Shown piece after piece: positions 59,801-64,000 of a stretch of 64,000 bases of DNA. The position numbers and the translations under genes are program-made. This DNA comes from Haliclona indistincta (taxonomy: Eukaryota > Porifera > Demospongiae > Haplosclerida > Chalinidae), in assembly GCA_964017065.1 (NCBI GenBank), contig OZ024791.1:4454547-4518546 (forward strand), in the 5' to 3' direction. The notes under the pieces are model-generated. The model did no database searches, was not told the DNA's origin, and saw only the letters and a program-made list of their open reading frames with translations. Each line of letters opens with the position of its first letter. Position 1 is the first letter of the stretch.

Positions 59801-60971
59801 CTTAGTAAGAATACTCTCGTCAGGAAGTGAAAAGGTACCAATGGACGAAAATACACACATATGAGCCAGATCAACAATCGGGTGACCAATGGTGCTCAAT
59901 TCCCAGTCCAGAACAGCTATAACACGAGGCTGAATGGAGAGAATAATTATTATAACAACTATAATGACATGCATCTACTGCTCACCTCTGTAGGATGGAA
60001 TATTATGTTGTCCAACTTGAAGTCACCATGAACAATACCTAAGGACAAAAATGTACTAGAGTAAGCAACTGAGTGTGCAATGCGATATACCGTATGGATC
60101 AGATACTGCTACCCTCAACAAGCAGTTATAGTAACATTATGTTGCCATGCATGCTGAATGCGCAGTGCTTACAAAGTGGTTGGGGTGGAGGAGGAAGGTG
60201 GTTGGGCAGCCATTCCATGAGTTGTGCCATCTCTTCTATTGGTTTCTCACCCATACAAGCTGCCTTGTAGTTATTAATCCATACTGATACCTAGCAGTGA
60301 CATGGTACAGTGTAGCTAGCTCAATCCAGTATATAGTGACCAACCTGTCTCTCACAGTAGTCTCCCTTTCTTCCATACCCAGTCAGTCCTAGTTTCTCCC
60401 AGTCTAGGCTGTGCAGTTGAGCTAGTGTGCTTATTATTGACTGTACAATAGCCTGCTGCTCAGCTGCTGGCAGATGCCGAATGTCTTTAAATATACGACC
60501 TTGAACGAATTCCATGATGTAGAAATCTGTACCAATGATGCTGGTATTGCTACAGTACAGTAGAGGGCAAGGCACAGGGAATCCTGTACTGTGCAGAACA
60601 GACAGAATCAAGTGTTCTCTGTCCATCTACAAGAAATACCAATTTAGTTCATGATCATGCCCTTGCAGAAAAGTTAATCCCTTACCCTGTGGGCGCCTGG
60701 AAGCAACTTTCCAGTCGGTCTTTTGCGCAGAACAAACTGCTGTCCACCGTCTGTACGTAGCAGAAACGTTGGATTTGATTCCCCATGCCTGCAGTGTACA
60801 GAGGTCACAAATCACCATGCAGAAATGAGAAAGGTTTGCAGCTCACTTAAACTGCTTTACAGTTAGTTGCCCTTTAGCACATTGAAAAACGGTCAGAGTT
60901 AGCGTCAGATACTCTCTCAGTCGCTCACTATCGAACCTATGGCGTTCGGGCACCGCGATGACTTCCTCCAT
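56801..60971 (-). CDS. ACAD11: ACAD11 acyl-CoA dehydrogenase family member, copy A, complete
   Basis: Two-domain protein. The N-terminal APH-like kinase domain has [35 protein letters not shown] (catalytic HGD) and [12 protein letters not shown]. The C-terminal acyl-CoA dehydrogenase has [65 protein letters not shown] and [14 protein letters not shown]. The family oxidises acyl-CoAs; vertebrate ACAD11 acts on 4-hydroxy acids after phosphorylation. Exons: 60847-60971, 60686-60788, 60345-60626, 60173-60290, 59986-60038, 59708-59929, 59240-59343, 59063-59192, 58801-59014, 58617-58718, 58467-58565, 58357-58420, 58158-58243, 58015-58083, 57813-57967, 57062-57178, 56801-57010; 2,253 nt, 750 aa (human 780). 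Start [15 protein letters not shown]. The stop of copy B lies 104 bp upstream of this start. Confidence 0.95.
57262..57486. mobile_element. Hairpin MITE plus a related solo arm in ACAD11-A intron
   Basis: 57262-57306 (aaataaaattaaactagtct then ggcacagttct...gctagtgt) pairs with 57316-57360 as a near-perfect hairpin. A second copy of one arm follows at about 57429-57486 (aaaaataaactacaccagtc, ggcacagtttggaagttgct). The orthologous intron of copy B is only 46 bp and has neither. Confidence 0.7.
59441..59460. repeat. 20-bp perfect palindrome in ACAD11-A intron
   Basis: accttccttataaggaaggt is self-complementary. It sits in the 364-bp intron 59344-59707; the matching intron in copy B is 122 bp. 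It may be the end of a small insertion. Confidence 0.6.
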
Positions 60972-61074
60972 GCTGATTCAGAGCCACGCCCACTAAACAA
61001 GTCGTGTGCATGCAATGTTCAAAGCGAAATAAAAATGCATAATTTTTTTAATGACAAACACACTGAAATAATGC

Positions 61075-63751
61075 TCAGAGTTTCGCCTTTTCCTTTAGCT
61101 CCTCTTTAGCTACTGTTTCCATGTGCACAATATCTGGTCCATCAGCAATACGTAGGCTACGAGCACCAGCATAGAAGTGTGGTAACATGCTGTCCTGACA
61201 TACTCCCATAGCTCCATGTACTTGAATAGCTCTGTCTATCACACGACAGGTCATCAGTGCTACAGCTACTTTGATCTCTGCTATCTGTGAATAGTAGAGG
61301 ATGAAAGTAGTGAGGATTGATACAAACCTGTTTTCTAGCTGCCTTGGATCCAACAGTATCAACAGCATAAGCAGTACTCAGTACTAGTAGTCTACACTGG
61401 TCTATCTCCATTCTGGACTCAGCAATAGCAGTACGCACTGTTTGCTAAACAAGATCATCAGGATCAACATGCATACAACATTAAACATACATGTAGAGCG
61501 AGTCTCTTTCCAAATGCCTTTCTGGACAGTGATCGTTGGCACATCATATCCAGTGATCGTTCAGCCATTCCTATCATTCTCATGCAGTGGTGTATCCTCC
61601 CTGGTCCAAGCCGCCCCTGAGCTATCTCAAACCCTCTTCCCTCTCCTGTGAAAAATGAAAGTTAAGTCAAGGAGTCGTGTAGTATGCATGATGTATTGCA
61701 AATGTTAAGTTACAAAAGACTACAGGCAACTCAATCACATGAACGCTATTGGAACACAGGATAATTCATTCTTAGCTAATAACAGCAAGAGATTATATGG
61801 GTGGTGAGTGTCCCTCCCGGATCATCTAGACTCGTTCTCTCTGTCTCTCACATACATGTACCTAGTATAAGGTTGCTTGCAGGCACTCGAACATTGTCGT
61901 ACTCCACTTCAAGATGACCATGAGGAGCATCTGTGAATGGACATGATGATTATCAAGTGCACTATCTACAATATCCATCGATCATAGAGTAATCTATAAA
62001 TTACCATAATATCCAAACACAGATAGTGGACGAACTTTCTTAACACCAGGAGAGTTGAACGGGACAAGGATCATTGAATGACGATGCATTCTGAGTGGAA
62101 AAAAGACTGACGGTGGTCAAAACTACACAGAACTATCAGCTTCTTTTTATGCAGAACTCGCCAATAAATTCCATTGCTACACATGTGGCTTACCGATCAG
62201 CATCAGGGTTTGTGACACCCATCACTATAGCAACAGTACAGCGAGGATCACCAGCACCTAATAAGGGATACACTAACCAGTGCTACCAACCAGTACTACT
62301 AACCACTAGACCACCACTTGCGACCATTGACAACATACTCATTGCCATCACGACGTATAGACAGCTCCATATTGGTAGCATCACTAGAGGCTACTGCAGG
62401 CTCTGTTGGAAGGAGAGCAGCAGTAATGGTGGCAGAGAAGAGATGTTGCATACCTGACATTCCAAAGCATGATCGTATCTTGCCATCCAGAAGTGGTTGT
62501 AGCCATTTTCTCTTCTGTTCCTCACTACCATACAAGTGAAGTACCTCCATATTGCCTGTAGTAGAAGACTTAATTCCTCACACCAGCAGCTTTGCCTTTC
62601 AATCACTCAACACACAATACTATGCAGCTACCCTCACCAGTATCAGGTGCACTACAGTTGAACATTTCAGATGACATGGGACATCGTCCCATCTCTTCAG
62701 CCATTGGAGCATACTCTAGCTGACTGAACCCAGATACACCTGGCAGGAACAGATTCCATAGTCCTTCCTCTCTAGCCTTCTTCTTCAGCTGCTCAAGGAC
62801 TGGTGGTATGGTCCACATAGTGTCAGGGTTGGACACATGCTTATAACACTCCTGTATAACATCAGTTAATATCACTCTCTATACAGTCCATTCACCCACC
62901 TCCTCTACAGGGCATACATGCTCCTTCATGAATGCTTTTAATTTCAGCAGAGTTGCCCTGGCTTTGTCCGAGTAGTTGATGAAGTTCAGAACATTAGGAA
63001 GCTTTACAGTGGAGGCAGTTGGGCTAGTACTGCTGCATCTGTAAGAGAAAGGGTTATGGTCATTACCCTGTGTGCATAGACACACAAGGATGGTTAAGTG
63101 TTTATATGTGTGTATAATCAAAAACACGACTTTATGCTTACAGTCCTACGAATTGAATTGAAAATGTCAACAAATTGTTCTCTACAATTGTTCTCAGCTA
63201 GTAGAGTGCTTACCGAATAACAGAGCATCCATTGGCAGCCAATGACTTGATGAGTATTTTTAACCTCTTACTGCTGGTATTGCCCATTATACTCCTTGAA
63301 TATACACTCTGAATAACATTGTTAAAATGACTACTACTCAAGAAGCAGCAACCAGTTATGTAATTGAAATTGGGATGCCTCATAGAGATAATTTAAACAC
63401 TTATTTTTGTACACATTATAATCCACACACCTGTATAACAGCAGCGTCTCTGAAGAAAATCATAGCCTTAATGAAGTCCCAGTGCGGCAGTGGTAGTGAC
63501 AGGCCCCTCTGTTCAGCATACAGCTTAGTAAGAATACTCTCACTAGAGGTTGGACAATAGCCAACAGATGCAAGTACACACATTTGAGCTATATCAACAA
63601 TCGGGTGACCAATGGAGCCCATTTCCCAGTCCAGAACAGCGATGACACGAGGCTGAATGGAGAATATAGCAACTGAGATAAGGAACTGTGTCACTCACTT
63701 CCGTAGGATGGAATATCATGTTGTCCAGCTTATAGTCACCATGAACAATAC
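61075..63751 (-). CDS. ACAD11: ACAD11, copy B, 5'-partial in window
   Basis: Tandem paralogue of copy A with the same exon structure: 63699-63751, 63431-63652, 63214-63308, 62900-63038, 62638-62851, 62454-62555, 62304-62402, 62194-62257, 62005-62090, 61862-61930, 61491-61645, 61328-61444, 61075-61284. It retains [26 protein letters not shown] and the full dehydrogenase part, all in frame. One exon has three extra codons (CSS side of CSSTSPTAS) and its neighbour lacks three. The first four exons of copy A (kinase N-lobe, 60173-60971) have no counterpart up to 64000. They either lie beyond the window or were lost. Confidence 0.9.
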
Positions 63752-64000
63752 CTAGTGTTTTGACGCACAACTTAGTGACATAATGTGGATTAGACGCCAC
63801 TTAAAAATTTTTTATTGGGTTTATAGATGCATGCGTACGATTTTGCACGTTCCATAAATTATGTGAAAACAGCATACACCACTCTGCATATGGAAAGCTT
63901 CTCTAGCTATCAAATCAGCTGCTATTCATGTTGTTTTTTATTGCCAACAATAAATCATGACAAGCCCATAACGAGCAGGAGCCTATGTTGTTACGGGCTC
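63752..64000. other. Upstream of the last visible ACAD11-B exon
   Basis: No similarity to copy A exon 60173-60290 or its flanks was found. AT-rich, with no ORF of note. Either a long intron or unrelated sequence. Confidence 0.5.

Overview
This 64 kb window comes from an animal nuclear genome. Its genes are split into many short exons by GT-AG introns, mostly 45-120 nt, and carry metazoan proteins: RNF213, PP2A B'', MED12, UNC80 and ACAD11. The compact layout, AT-rich introns and a locally expanded POT-like transporter family fit an early-branching animal. A demosponge of the Amphimedon type is my best guess, but I cannot prove the species from sequence alone. No prokaryotic, plasmid or phage signal was seen.

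Layout. (1) 63-11128, plus strand: the 3' part (last ~1,200 codons) of an RNF213/mysterin E3 ligase, beginning at its RING finger. A 4.7 kb intron is packed with foldback DNA and one well-bounded DNA transposon. (2) 11129-14389: intergenic. (3) 14390-20391, minus: complete PP2A B'' regulatory subunit (PPP2R3 family), 548 aa. (4) 20931-30133, minus: complete Mediator subunit MED12, 31 exons, about 2,170 aa. (5) 31136-44458, plus: complete UNC80, 34 exons, about 3,196 aa, divergent from MED12 across a 1 kb shared 5' region. (6) 44632-46091, minus: calcineurin-like metallophosphoesterase, divergent by only 72 bp from (7) 46164-47901, plus: a PLP enzyme of the D-cysteine desulfhydrase/ACC deaminase family. 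(8) 47115-56790: a ~3.2 kb block present three times in tandem. Each unit holds the 3' half of the PLP gene plus a convergent POT/MFS-like transporter gene. Only the first PLP copy is complete, and transporter copy 2 carries one nonsense codon. (9) 56801-60971 and 61075-63751, minus: two tandem ACAD11 genes (aminoglycoside-phosphotransferase-like kinase domain fused to acyl-CoA dehydrogenase); the second runs out of readable exons near the window end.

These genes do not form a pathway: they are ordinary housekeeping and regulatory genes lying side by side. The exploitable signals are genome dynamics. They are a non-autonomous DNA transposon with an 8-bp target duplication whose right terminus was split by an 81-bp hairpin insertion, the tandem triplication with a microhomology breakpoint and signs of gene conversion, two tandem ACAD11 copies, and a 36-bp minisatellite with higher-order structure. 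Exon coordinates were worked out by hand from splice signals, reading frame and family similarity; summed exon lengths keep frame for the complete genes.
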